The notes under the pieces: generated by a model
Told to the model about the DNA's origin: nothing
What the model saw: the letters and a program-made list of their open reading frames with translations, nothing else
The model's database searches: none
Assembly (NCBI GenBank): GCA_028673005.1
Contig: CM054116.1
Coordinates: 132,285,547-132,349,546 of the forward strand
Reading direction: 5' to 3'
Origin: Tanypteryx hageni
Lineage: Eukaryota; Arthropoda; Insecta; Odonata; Petaluridae
DNA: 64,000 nt
Position numbers and translations under genes: made by a program
Part shown: positions 1 to 10,446 of the stretch, in pieces
Numbering within the stretch: the stretch's first letter is position 1
Layout of the letters: every line of letters begins with the position of its first letter

Positions 1-1733
1 CAATCCCGGGATCGAGGAAAAGTGGTGGGAAATGAAAAACACACAATATTTTTAAACAATAATTTTGATCCATACACAGACATGAAATCATCATATGCAG
101 TTATGGAAGTAATATCAAGTTTTCACAAAATTTAAGTAACGTCAATGAAAATAACTTTTTATCAGCAGGTAAAACTAAAATCAAACACGTATTTTTGGAG
201 AAAATGTAAAGGAAATTTAAATAACTAAAGTAGCAATTGTTGCGGTATCTTAAATTAAATTAAATGGATTGCATTTATGTAAATTAAACGGTACTATTAG
301 ATTAAGGTTCTCCTCACTTAAAAGCTATTCACAAATTTCTGAAGTACGCCCTTAAAAAACAAAGTGCATCTAATGTCGGGTCACTCATTCTTGATCTGTA
401 TTTATTGCACAGCATCCCTGCTGATGAAAAAGCCCTTTCTGATTCTACACTAGTAGGAGGAATAGCTAGCAACTGCTGGTAAAGAAACTGCAGATTTTCT
501 CATTTACGTCCATTTTCACGGAAATCCTTTTGCTAGATCATTTGAATTATAGCAGGAGGATTATTTCTTGAGAGTAACTAAACATTGGGCAATGACCGAA
601 TCGAGTTCTTTCTTTAACTTCTCTGAATATGATGTACCAGTCTCAAAACGTTCAGATGCTGCCGTTCGCTTAGTGTGTAAGTCATCATTTATAGATCGGC
701 TTCTTGATGCTGATGAAACTTGCTCTTCTTTCTTGTGCAGTGGTTCACATGTTTTACTAATATTACAATAACATGTACTCGGGTTTTCTGTAACAAACAT
801 TTTTATGTTCGCTAGTGATGGCACAGAAAATATATTATCACGAGCCTGTGACCCGTACTGAAGATACCTCAATACCCCTGATAACTTTGTTCGTCTCTTC
901 ATTATTTGATTTTTCATATTATGTCCTAACTCTGTATTCACATCATTCAGTTTCTTCATCATGATTTCCAACGCTGTCTCACGCGTCAAAAGATTTGCAT
1001 CTCTTCGGCAAAGAGCTTCCATAGCAATTTTCGCTGGCTGCAGTGTTGCAAAAATAGAAGAAGCAAGTTCATGTTCACTCTCACTAAATGATATATCGGA
1101 ATTCAGATCGATTCATTATGCAGGTTTTAAGCAATATAAAACGTTCGATCATTTCAACTAAACTGTTCCAGCGAGTTCTTATATCCATAACAAGTGATTT
1201 TTCCTCACCCTATTGTTCGATTACATATTTCTGAAGGAATCTCTCGTTTTTTGCGAGTGATTTTCTGAAGAGAAGAACAGTTTTCCTTATTTTTTTAATC
1301 AATAATTCAATGTTTGTTTCTGATAGTTTGTACGCACCTCCGCCTTCAAACGAATCATCTTCGTCTGTTTCATCACTCGAGGAAAAGGATTCATCACTTG
1401 ATTCATGTCCTTCCGATTCCGCGAATTCCATTTCTTCTTGATAATATTCATTCTTCTTTAGGTTTGCCACACCCCAAAGGATATTTTTCATTTTTTTCGT
1501 TGTTCTTATTTTCCAAGAATGATGACATATCATAAACTCAGATAAAAAGCAGTAATTCTCATTGAATTCCAACGACTTATATATTTTATTATACATCAAA
1601 TACAATTTAATAGTTGGCGCCACCTGATAGCAAAAGCAAATATGTCAATCCCGAAATCCCGGGATTTAGGTTTACCTAATCCCGAGATTTCGGGATAGAA
1701 ATTTTGGACGGGATCCCGGGACTGCAATCCCTA
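1..1733 (-). mobile_element. hAT transposon, copy 1 (left terminus outside window)
   Basis: The right terminus reads gcaatcccta at 1724-1733 and is followed by aacattgg at 1734-1741. In copy 2 the same 8 bases also precede the left terminus, giving the 8-bp target duplication expected of hAT elements. Subterminal DNA at both ends is full of short inverted atcccggg-type motifs. The element encodes the transposase remnant described separately on the minus strand. Confidence 0.85.
329..1623 (-). pseudogene. hAT transposase, broken
   Basis: Read on the minus strand, 1623-1210 gives an acidic Ser/Asp-rich N-terminal part leading into a region with the RTRWNS motif typical of hAT transposases. The frame shifts near 1100. 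It resumes with the EALCRRDANLLT segment at 1022 and runs to a stop near 561. The C-terminal dimerisation domain is clear further on, with SVESERAFSSAG followed by NKYRSRMSDPTLDAL, and ends at a TGA at 329-331. A 20-base deletion near 534, relative to copy 3, contributes another frameshift, and the DNA between contains an extra stop. It is not functional. hAT assignment rests on the C-terminal ERAFS motif and on the target duplication. Confidence 0.85.
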
Positions 1734-2254
1734 AACATTGGAGGTGCAAAAAGTACAGGTTCGAAGAATCTTTTCCGGAAATTATCGGACAACTGTAGTA
1801 GAACATTTGTGGGGATCCGTTGCACGGAACACATTTACATTAAAACGGTCTGTGGAAGTTGGTATTGTAAAAATATTCAGATTTGTTCATATGGACACGG
1901 TACTAGTGGAGACACTGAAATCATTTTGTGATTTTAACGACGAATTTTGTCGCATACGAGCACAAGATTTCTGAGACTTATGCTTACTCTTGAAAGAATA
2001 AATACTAAAAATGGTTCAACAGCTTATTTTTTTATCAGTTGAAAATGCACCCGTTATTCTTCCGAAATTTGCCGAAGATCCTAAGTCAGCACTTTGGTTC
2101 TAGTTCTTACACAATGTTGATGCCATTTCCAAAATGGAGGGGAAGCCGCATGTGAATTTTTGCGCATGTATAAGAATTTGGAAGAGAAAGAAATCTAAGT
2201 TATTTCCGCCCAAAGTGAAAGAATTGGAGAGGAAAAGTGCTAACGATGGTACAG

Positions 2255-2375
2255 CCTTCCCTCGTTTGACGAACTTAATTCGTTCCACGAAAACTGTTCG
2301 TCAGGCGAAAACTCGTAAAACAAAGATTATTTTCCCATTGCATCGTCAAACGGTAGTTCGTAAAACGAGGGAAGG
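2255..2375. repeat. Short inverted repeat, MITE-like
   Basis: Arms at 2255-2274 and 2356-2375 are reverse complements over 20 bases with one mismatch. In copy 3 (41932 onward) the arms are perfect. The interior repeats cgtaaaac and ttcgt motifs. The left arm is preceded by tacag, suggestive of a pogo-type terminus at a TA site, but the right side has no matching TA. It lies in intron 3 of the array gene. Confidence 0.4.
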
Positions 2376-2948
2376 TGCATTCATTCATCCATCCATCAAG
2401 ATGATCCAATCCAATTAAGTAAAGGACGCAAATTGGATGCACTCGAACAGCTAGAGATAATTATTTGTAAAGACTCGCCCCTCTTAAATAAATACCTTTT
2501 CCACAATCATTCGGCTCTATTTAGCTTACCGAATATTTTTTTAATACTTTGTATGAACATTGTTGTCTTTGGCCCTTTTACCAAGTTTTCGTAACTTTTT
2601 GTAACATTTGGCTAGTATGATGCTTTCGCCTTCGTTTCCCAACCGCTCATTCAATTACCTTAATCACCTGATGATGCTGCGATCGTAGTGAAAACGGTCG
2701 TGTTTAAATTTAAATTTGTGGAAACTACAAAGTCATTTTTTCATTATTACATATTGGAAATTATGTGACTCAGCACTTGGGCAAAAGAAATATTTTATGG
2801 AACTGTAAAATAATTTTATTTTTCTGAGATTTGAATAAGCTTTGTTACTTTTTGTTTCATTAAATTGTAAATTTTTTTGAGAAACTTAATAAACTTCATT
2901 TCATGACTACGTATTGGTTTTAAGTCATCCTGATGTTTTGCTCTTCAG

Positions 2949-3014
2949 GCTGAAGAGCAGGCGCATGACCCCTCCTCTCCTCACTTCAGACGTAGTCAAC
3001 CGCCGGGAAAACAC
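2949..3014 (+). CDS. Array gene A, exon 4 (5' exons lie left of window)
   Basis: This 66-base, phase-0 exon encodes 22 residues (AEEQAHDPSSP...). The acceptor is gctcttcag and the donor gtgagtg. It is identical to exon 4 of gene B. A 19-base perfect palindrome spans its acceptor (2940-2958). The first three exons of this gene copy fall outside the window. Confidence 0.6.
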
Positions 3015-3714
3015 GTGAGTGTTACCCTATTTATATGGTTAATCTATATATGTCTGTGTAATAATAAAACAAAAGATACATAATTATATAGTCAACAACA
3101 AAACATTAGTTCTCCTATCAAAAGATTGAAAATATAAATAACAATTATCTGTTGAATTGCATTTATGTTCTTTGTAATGTTTAGATGCTTCTACCAGCTT
3201 CCTTAGTAGACCATTTTTTCCCCAGGTCAGATTTTGCGACGAGGTGACCGCGTCAAATGGCAATGGACACGCAGAATTGGTAAATTTTCATTCAAGTATC
3301 TTATTGCGCCGCCCCAGCTCGCAGCTCGCAACAATTCCGTAATGACGTTTGGCGGACGTTCTGCCTGCTAACATTCTTGCAGCTTCACATTAGCAAAGTA
3401 TTTCAATCAAGTTCGATAAATCAAAATTCATTCTTTACCTTTTTGCGAAAAAATCTTTTTAGGATTAATTTTTAATTATTTTATTACGATGGTGGCCTGA
3501 GTCGCGCGCGGACATTTTGACAGCATGGGAAAATTTTGCCCGTTTAAAAAATAAAATACCATTTGCGAATAGGTTTAGTAAATGTTTGCCAGTAAATATG
3601 TAATACTTCTCATAACCAGCGACTTCAGCGAGGGCCAAAACGAGTATAGTGGAGCGAGGGGTTGTCGCGTGTAGCCCATGGAGCGGATGTAAAGGGCTTG
3701 TGCACCATCGGCGC

Positions 3715-3985
3715 CAAAGTTGGAGAATCTAGTAAAACTTAAAAAACGTGTTAAAATTTGCACCGGCACCGATATTACAATTCTAAGATATTTTGATACG
3801 CTAGAGAAAACTGCCCTGCACCACGGTTTTCGGATTTCCCATGTAAATCAAATGGGAAGGATAATAGATCCTGGAATCGAACCCGAGACGTTCAATATTC
3901 GAAACAAAAACTAACCTCGGGAGCTCGGCTCCGGTAGCGGGAGACTTCCACAAAGTGTCATGAAAAGCGGTCGATTGGTGCAAAA
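3715..3985 (-). repeat. SINE-like dispersed repeat
   Basis: On the minus strand this contains a Pol III B-box-like core, ggttcgattcc, preceded by the conserved gccgagctcccgagg segment, and continues into a body shared with repeats at 17880-18150 and 53735-53990 (acattaaaatatcttagaat-type block). The core resembles the T-arm of a tRNA, so a tRNA-derived SINE is the best reading. It is inside intron 4 of gene A. Short open frames across it are translations of the repeat, not genes. Confidence 0.5.
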
Positions 3986-4394
3986 GTTCATAGATAGGGG
4001 TTCAAGAGACGGTCCGGCGTCGGCTGCCGAGGAAGGAGAGACAAGGATGAAGAAGAAGACCTCTCGTTGGAGCCGGACGGGACGGAGGAAAGCGAAAATT
4101 CGACAAGTGCGTTGAGTTATACAGGTTGTAACGCGCCAGGGTTGTGGGGCGCGGCGGGGGGGAGAGTGGGGCCGTCGGGGGCGGGTAGGGCTGTCGTCGT
4201 AGGGGGAGGGAAGGGATGGAGGTCGGGGACCGATTTCGGGGCTTCTTGGGCCTCTGAAAACTCGTGAGGCGATTCCTGGGGGATAGATTTCGTGGGGCAG
4301 ATCTGTTCGGGAGGGTCGCTGGGCGTCCAAAGAGGCTGCTGCGAGGTGGGATATTGGCGAAAAAAAATTTTTCGGGGATGGGTGGGCGGGCGGG
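3986..4394. repeat. GC-rich dispersed repeat
   Basis: A G-rich stretch in otherwise AT-rich DNA. It contains the symmetrical block cgaaaaaaaatttttcg near 4359. The same order of motifs (gggggcggg, ggggaccgatttcggg-like, cctctgaaaactcg, gggcgtccaaagagg, then the A/T block) recurs at about 54250-54510 with many substitutions. Both strands lack stops over long stretches because of base composition. No protein family is recognised. Confidence 0.6.
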
Positions 4395-4628
4395 CGGTGG
4401 GTGTGAGATTGATTGATTGCAAATGTTTTATTGTTTGGGGAAATTCGTTCCATAGTCTGCAAGCGGTAATAATGATGGAACGCTGAAAATTACTGTCTTG
4501 TGATGAGGAATAAGGAGTTTATGCCTCCCTCTGGTATTACGGTTATGTACAGTGTCTAAACTCCTGAATTCCGTGGAAAGATAATGTGGATTGTTATAAG
4601 TAAGTAATTGGTATAGTAAGGAAAGCAA
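4395..4628 (-). pseudogene. LINE reverse transcriptase C-terminal fragment
   Basis: Minus-strand reading gives FRSLDTVHNRNTRGRHKLLI and, after a one-base shift, RSIIITACRLWNEFP. This is typical of the extreme C-terminus of jockey/CR1-type non-LTR reverse transcriptases. Nothing of the catalytic domain is present, so it is a 5'-truncated insertion with a frameshift. It abuts the GC-rich repeat. Confidence 0.65.
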
Positions 4629-5215
4629 TGGAACCGTCTTCGGGACTTCAAATTTAACCAGTTTAGCTTCACGAGTGAATCAGAAATGTGGTTAGGGATT
4701 AGGTATAGTTGAATTTGCTATGTAGGCCAGGGGTCGGGAAGCTGAGGCTTCTGAGCCACATGCCTCTCTTTCATGACTTTCGTGCAGCTCCCTACATTAA
4801 ATCTCTCAATTAACCCATTATTCCCAAAAACGTTTTTTTTTGCATATTTTACGAAATTTTTGTATTACTATACATGAAATTGCCTTCTTTGGTAGGTTTT
4901 TCTTTTAAGTACTAAATGTACAAACTAATTCAATTATTCTTGTTTTGTACACCTTCAAACATGTATATTTTTTTAAACTGCGAACTTGCGAAAAAAAGAA
5001 TTTGCGTCAAAAATCTATTAATTTCAAATAGCAAAATTTCAATAAATACAATTTTTCATTCCAGAATAGTTCATATTATAGACCACTTAGCATACACTTT
5101 ACTTTAGTTTAACTAATTTTATGATGCCTGTTACATAGCTTTTAATTTTACAAAAAAGGAAATTAACCAATTTTAATTCTAGCACATGTAATTATTTCAT
5201 ATAAAAAACTTAGGG
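4629..5215. other. Intron 4, AT-rich, no gene seen
   Basis: AT-rich DNA between the LINE fragment and the MITE. A short region near 4728 (aggggtcgggaagctgagg) resembles decayed transposon sequence. Small open frames have no recognisable content. Confidence 0.5.
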
Positions 5216-5498
5216 TAGTGGTTCCCAAACTGTGTGCCGCAGTAGATTTTTATGGGTGCCGCAAAAAAACCTTGTTTAGTACATAAATGAATCAAGGATT
5301 TTCATGTGTTGGTGAGTAATTGGGCATTGAATTTTTTCTAATACATTGATTAAGTGGTAGAAACAATGAATGGATGTGTCCAAAGATTGTAACACCCGTA
5401 TCTAAAAATATAAAAAGCTTGTCACAAGGCTGGTGAGACGCGAAAACCTCTTTACCTTAGAAAGTATGCCGCAACTTAAAAACGCTTGGGAACCACTG
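5216..5498. mobile_element. Non-autonomous hAT MITE (283 bp)
   Basis: The termini tagtggttcccaaac (left) and gcttgggaaccactg (right) are inverted repeats of the widespread hAT type. They are flanked by acttaggg at 5208-5215 and atttaggg at 5499-5506, an 8-bp target duplication with one mismatch. There is no coding capacity. Copies are at 25569-25851, 44894-45176 and 46636-46918. Confidence 0.85.
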
Positions 5499-5506
5499 AT
5501 TTAGGG

Positions 5507-7915
5507 TGTCGAGGAACATAGCACTCTTTACAAATAAATATTGTCCTCTTGGAACAATGTTTACAATGGCGAAAGCGTGTTGATCCCTTGGTAATTACTT
5601 GGTCTCTGACATCGCGTTTGATTGAATCCAGTCCGAGCGAAATAGATGCGCGTGGATCTCTCCCAGCGGTCTCTGAGCCATAACGTCGCAAAAGGAACTA
5701 AACACATTCCATACGAAAATCTAAAATGGAATATTGTTATTCAATTAACTTCTATAAACATACCAACCTTCTTCGCAGGAAACATAGACTGCCCACCCAA
5801 TAAAAGAACACCACCACTTTTTCGTTCAATTAGTTGATCTGTACTGCGCAACATATTGATCATTCACATCAACCCCACACTTATTTAAATAATACTGCTA
5901 AAGTAGTGAAAGGTATTGGTACGGTTGTATTCAATTTCTTGGCTACTGAATAGCGCCTAACATTTTTTAAGAAAGAAAACAAAGTTTTGAAAATAAAAAA
6001 AATTGGCAAAATATGTGATTAGTATACCTAAAAGGGAAATCTTATCTGCCCAGTGGCAACATTTGTTGCCACCTTAGTTTGGTGTCCAACTACGGTGGTG
6101 AAAAAAAATATTTCTAGATCGTTATTTTTTCATGTTAACTCTTACACAATGTAGAATTTACAAATAGAAGGAGAGAGAGAGAGATTATAATAAAACTTTT
6201 ACGGAAATTATATTCTACTTAGGGTAGAAAGATGACAAGAGGCCAAGAGAAATGGACGAACATAAAGAAACATTTGAAATTATTGTTTAAACGGTATGGA
6301 AACAAAAATAACGCGGGCATTGAATATTTATTATTGAATAAATTGAGATTATAAAAAATATAACAACATTTTCAGGTCGCTCTAATGAAAAGAAGAATAA
6401 TTCTAAATTGCTTGGTAACAATTGTTGCCTCGGACAGATATGGGTTAAAACTAAAACTAAATTGGCTTCGTTAATAATCTTAATAAAAATTGCGGAAAAA
6501 TAAAAAGATGGGCCTATTATTAGAAGAACCGTTTTTTAAACAGTTATAGTCGCAAAACGTGAAACGACGGCAAGACTAATGGGGGATGGGGTGGATGATC
6601 GCCCCCGTCATCCCCCGTGGATCCGCCAATAACTGCTGCTCTTCTTATGTTACGCGTTATTCATTACTTGAAAAAGTGTCTCTTCTTGTGAGAAAGGTTG
6701 CCGACGTCTGTCCTAGGCGGCCGCCTAGATCGCCTGGCCCTATATTCGCCCCTGGCCATCAGCATTATTATATCCGATTAAAGCACTTCTAATACGGTTT
6801 TTTGTATCTACTATGTCATTCAACCATTATCTATAATATACTGCCGTGGTTTCGCCATGCCGTCTGCCCCTCTGTCTGTCTGTCGGTCGGTCTGTTCGCT
6901 GTTCTAGAGCCCAAACGCGTACATAAAATCGAATCATATCTCGTATTTGGGCAATATATCATCTTTTTCAGACCCCTTTTTCAGAAAAGTGACATTGCAC
7001 AAAAATAAAGGGTAGTTTATTCATCACGATTTTTAGAAACATTTTATTTACTCAGAAATGGCTGGAGGGAATTTTATTAAAATCTATCCAATTGTAGATC
7101 CTGATGTCACAATTAATACTGCGTAATCCATATGACTCTTACAGTCACTATATGCCTTCCAGTGATATTACAATCTACGCTAAGCGACCTTACCTAAGCC
7201 CTATGACGCCACGCCTTCGCCGAGATCCACTCTAAATCTTACTACAGCATTACGGTTAAACTAAATCGAATGATATCTGACATTAGTTGATGATATCATT
7301 CATAAAAGACATTCTGAAGACATGAACGATATTTCGCAACAATTAAGGGTACTTTATTTTCGATATTTTAAAACCAAATCTTACTATAGCCTTACGGTTA
7401 AACTAAATCGAATTGTATCTCATATTAGTGGATAATGTCGTTCATAAAAGACATTCTGGAGAGATGAACTATATTGCGCAACAAATAAGTGTACTTTTTT
7501 GTAGGATATTTTTAAAGATTTACTCAACAATTGCTACAAGGATTTCGATTACATCCACCTTATCGTACAGTCTTGTGTCACAAATAATACTAACGAAGCC
7601 ATATATCCCAAAAAATACTAAATATCGAACTGTGGCATTAAAATATACGCTAAACCATGCTTAACATTGATTTATGAGCGATTTTCTTTTATATGCGTAC
7701 ACAGTGGACCAAACGTATATGCGTATATGAGAAATTTTGTGCAATGTTTATTGCGTCGTTTTTTTTATGAGTTGGCACGAAGGCCTTAAAAGAAAAATCT
7801 TCGATGAACGTTAAAAGAAGCTGAATTTCTAAGCTGTAGAATTTAATAAACGATCTTTTATATCGAGGGAGATACTCATTTATTTCCTCTCTCTATCTCT
7901 GTCTTTCCTGTTCAG
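5507..7915. other. Rest of intron 4: transposon scraps, no gene seen
   Basis: Recognisable items are a hairpin gtggcaac/gttgccac at about 6054-6074, a GAGA run near 6172, and a stretch at 6575-6775 that looks like abutted ends of decayed hAT-type elements (gtggatccgcc, cgcccctgg). That stretch includes the palindrome ctaggcggccgcctag near 6715. A degenerate tctg/tcgg repeat lies near 6870, and a region near 7230-7500 repeats the cattacggttaaactaaatcga block twice. No open frame resembles a gene. Confidence 0.5.
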
Positions 7916-8143
7916 GTGGAGGTCCTGTGCGTTTCTCCGGCGGTAGGCGAAGCTGATGCGGAGGAGGAGGTGGGCGGAGGGGGAGTGGGGGTGGCGGCCA
8001 TAAACGCCGCCAACTCGAGCGCCGCGGCGAAGGGCGACGCGGGGGAAGGGGAGGGCGTGGAGGTTTCACAGCCTCCCGCATCGGCGTCCAGCGTTGCGGA
8101 CTTATTGGAATATCTACTTGATCTGGTAGATCTGGTAGAATGA
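7916..8143 (+). CDS. Array gene A, terminal exon 5
   Basis: The acceptor cctgttcag precedes a 75-codon open frame in phase 0 ending at TGA (8141-8143). It encodes an acidic, Gly/Ala-rich tail (VEVLCVSPAVGEADAEEE...) ending LLEYLLDLVDLVE. Strong GC content contrasts with the flanking AT-rich intron. The end of the frame contains a tandem 9-base repeat, gatctggta, which encodes the repeated DLV. It is identical in protein sequence to gene B exon 5. Confidence 0.6.
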   Translation: MEVLCVSPAVGEADAEEEVGGGGVGVAAINAANSSAAAKGDAGEGEGVEVSQPPASASSVADLLEYLLDLVDLVE

Positions 8144-8392
8144 GCCTACCATCTGGTAAGCGAATATTCTATCTAATGGTATATTAGAATTTCTGGCGAT
8201 ATCAATGAAAATTTGATAGATTTTCTAGTAATTTTTAAAAGTTGCCCTTTTTCTACGCACCATAAAAAATTATATACAGATTTTCGTATATTTTTAAGCA
8301 ATACAACTTTAAAATCAAATAACCTGTAGTCAGGCCACCAGTGAGACTCAGAGAGGTCCGAGCCACATCCAGATTTTGAGGCCCATCGCCGT

Positions 8393-8398
8393 AATAAA
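8393..8398 (+). promoter_or_regulatory. Possible polyadenylation signal, gene A
   Basis: The first AATAAA after the stop codon, 250 bases downstream. It is conserved in all three copies, but it lies in what may be transposon-derived DNA, and no transcript evidence is available. Confidence 0.3.
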
Positions 8399-8632
8399 TA
8401 TAAAAATGTTAGGCATTATGTAGCCCACTTTGGTAGTCGGGGTTCGCTGAAAGGTTACAGAGGATCGATTAAAAATCAAATTGTAAGTTACGTTCGATGT
8501 CACTTCATCTTTTCTGAATGGAAGATGAACAAGGGCCCTCTTTTCGACAAGCCCCCCAGATAGTGCCTGTGCATAATTCCATCTCTGAAAAACTTCCAAA
8601 ATTTGAGGGCCCCTTAAGCTTGAGGCCAAATG

Positions 8633-8651
8633 CCCCCCCCCCCCCCCCCCC
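8633..8651. repeat. Poly-C tract, length-variable between copies
   Basis: 19 consecutive C in copy 1. The matching tract has 10 in copy 2 (28986-28995) and 12 in copy 3 (50046-50057). It is part of a decayed transposon end and is useful only as a marker for telling the copies apart. Confidence 0.8.
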
Positions 8652-9563
8652 ACATTTTCATAGGGCCTGCCTATAGTTATTTTGCACCAGATAACCTTCG
8701 ACGACCGATATAGCTTATGTAATGGCGGCCATAAGAAATTTAGTTTAAATCACATCGGTGTTTTTTATAACATTCCATTTTATATAAATACCAAATTAAG
8801 GTAATTAACAAATTGTTATAATATCAATTGTGAAATTTTTGTATAACATAAATTACTCATGGAAAAATAGCTAAGTGAAGCTCTATTCTACTTACGTACA
8901 TACATACTTAAGATATATATCAGTAATATAATTTTTGTATTGTTGTATTACGCTGTATCACATTGACAGTGTGTAATTACTCCAACCTACAGAAATGTAG
9001 ACTTGTTTGGTAAAATGATCCTCAGATCAATTTATGGCCTGCATAGAACCTGAACAACATGTATATGAAGATATAGATTTCATTTTATAATAATGTCATG
9101 ATAGTAAGACATTAATTTTTATAATCTAAATAAACTATTATGAAACAATATCATTTTTTAGATTTTAAACATTTCATAATTTCCATTTAGCATTATCGGT
9201 TATAATAATAATAATAATTTTAATAACACTGTAGGTCTCAAATAGGCATGGAGCAGGTACATAACAGCAATAGTACATTGCTACAGAATAAATCAGTTCA
9301 TGAACTTAGAAATTCTTGAACACTATAAAAATTATTATTTAACAATCAACATTTGAATCTTTTCTAATGATAGGAATACTTGAATAACATTTAACATTAC
9401 AAGGTAACTTGCTTTAAGGCGCTGAGGTGGCATTGTTGATAGCCTATAATCCTTGATATGAACATCATCTTTGTGTCCTGTATTATAATTGTAAAGCTTC
9501 TGATTAGATTGGAACAGTGAAGAGTTTTGTTTTACAAATATACAACAATTTAAAAAATACATA

Positions 9564-9568
<5 letters not shown>

Positions 9569-9594
<26 letters not shown>
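9569..9594. repeat. (AT)n microsatellite
   Basis: 26 bases of alternating AT. The copy 2 tract at 29913-29934 is 22 bases. Confidence 0.9.
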
Positions 9595-9602
<8 letters not shown>

Positions 9603-9938
9603 GTATGGGGTATTGTGATTATGCCTAAAGAAATATACAATGGTTTACCAGGAGAGCTTTAATGGCCGGCTTTTTTCAGGAAGAAGACTTTATTGGCATA
9701 TTTATCATGACCCCAAAAGATTATTCCATATGACAAATAAGAATGAATCTTTTCATTATATAATAATTTTAACATTTCAAGATTGAAAATTTTGAATAAT
9801 CTATGTAGCATAAAATTTCCAGTTGATAATTTTTACTTTCTCCAATGACAGTGCTCGAATGAAAGTCGGCAACGCTGGTCACCAAGGCCCACGTGTATTC
9901 CCGCCCCCAGAAGCTAACAAGTGGCTCTCATCATTGCG

Positions 9939-9992
9939 ATGGACAGTGGGGCTGCTTTTTTAATAGATTCTTTATTTAAGGAGCTGAATAAG
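9939..9992 (+). other. Candidate leader exon (hypothetical)
   Basis: An ATG at 9939 opens 18 codons (MDSGAAFLIDSLFKELNK) ending exactly at a donor-like gtaaaa. The DNA just upstream is locally GC-richer than its surroundings. Without splicing, the frame closes at 10071. In phase 0 it could join exon 3, 4 or 5 of the array gene but not exon 2, which needs phase 1. It is identical in copy 2 (30279-30332). This is only a candidate. Confidence 0.2.
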
Positions 9993-10434
9993 GTAAAATT
10001 ATCACTCAACTATATTAGAGAACATCATTACGATAATAATGAATCAAACATGTTGGGGAGTAAATCAGGATAGGAATAATAAACACAAGAGGATTTATAT
10101 TCCCAGTACAGCTCATTCATTAAGTTTAGTTTTGAATGCCTGGGCAAAAATGTAGTACAAAGTATGCACTGCATATCTATACTATAGTAAATCTGCTTCT
10201 AACTTATGAGATATCATATAGGAGGATACTCTAGTTGGTAGCATGAACTAAGGCAGGTGGCATCTGGATGCGCAGAAGGCATGGAATGTCACTTGGTTTC
10301 CGTCACTCCTTCACTTGGCCATTCAGCATCAGTCTGTTACAGCAGCTTTTGGGGTGCTGTTTGTACATTTGCGGCATAATTTTCGTGTTTATTTACTTGT
10401 TTTACAATTGAGATTTAAACGGTGGTGTTCTAAA

Positions 10435-10446
10435 ATGGAGAGCGAA
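10435..10446 (+). other. Candidate mini leader exon (hypothetical)
   Basis: ATG GAG AGC GAA is followed by a perfect donor gtaagtaag. In phase 0 it could splice to exon 3 of the array gene. The region upstream (10200-10430) could equally be decayed transposon DNA. Its value is as a possible alternative start to test. Confidence 0.15.

Larger units (their letters stand above)
8144..9938. other. 3' flank of gene A and start of next unit; no gene seen
   Basis: A donor-like ctg/gtaagc lies at 8155/8156, 12 bases after the stop. From about 8340 to 8690 the sequence looks like a decayed hAT-type element (gggccctc, poly-C, gggcctgcc). The array breakpoint inferred from the right edge falls at about 8879/8880. 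The rest is AT-rich with a (TAA)n run near 9205 and an (AT)n microsatellite. Confidence 0.5.

Noticed and set aside
1210..1623. 137-codon acidic protein as a separate gene
   Set aside because: It leads directly, after a shift, into hAT transposase motifs and is the N-terminal part of that pseudogene.
3911..4462. 183-codon minus-strand frame (also at 24264 and, altered, at 43588)
   Set aside because: It runs across the SINE, the GC-rich repeat and the LINE tail, so it is a chance frame through three repeats.
6865..6900. Degenerate tctg/tcgg repeat as a telomere-like or regulatory tract
   Set aside because: It is a short imperfect microsatellite of a kind also seen at 55715-55748, at the edge of dispersed repeats.
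7893..8081. Pro/Arg-rich minus-strand frame opposite exon 5
   Set aside because: Shadow of the GC-rich terminal exon of the array gene.
8340..8660. 101-codon minus-strand frame near the poly-C tract
   Set aside because: It lies within a decayed hAT-type element end and its length changes with the C-run in each copy.
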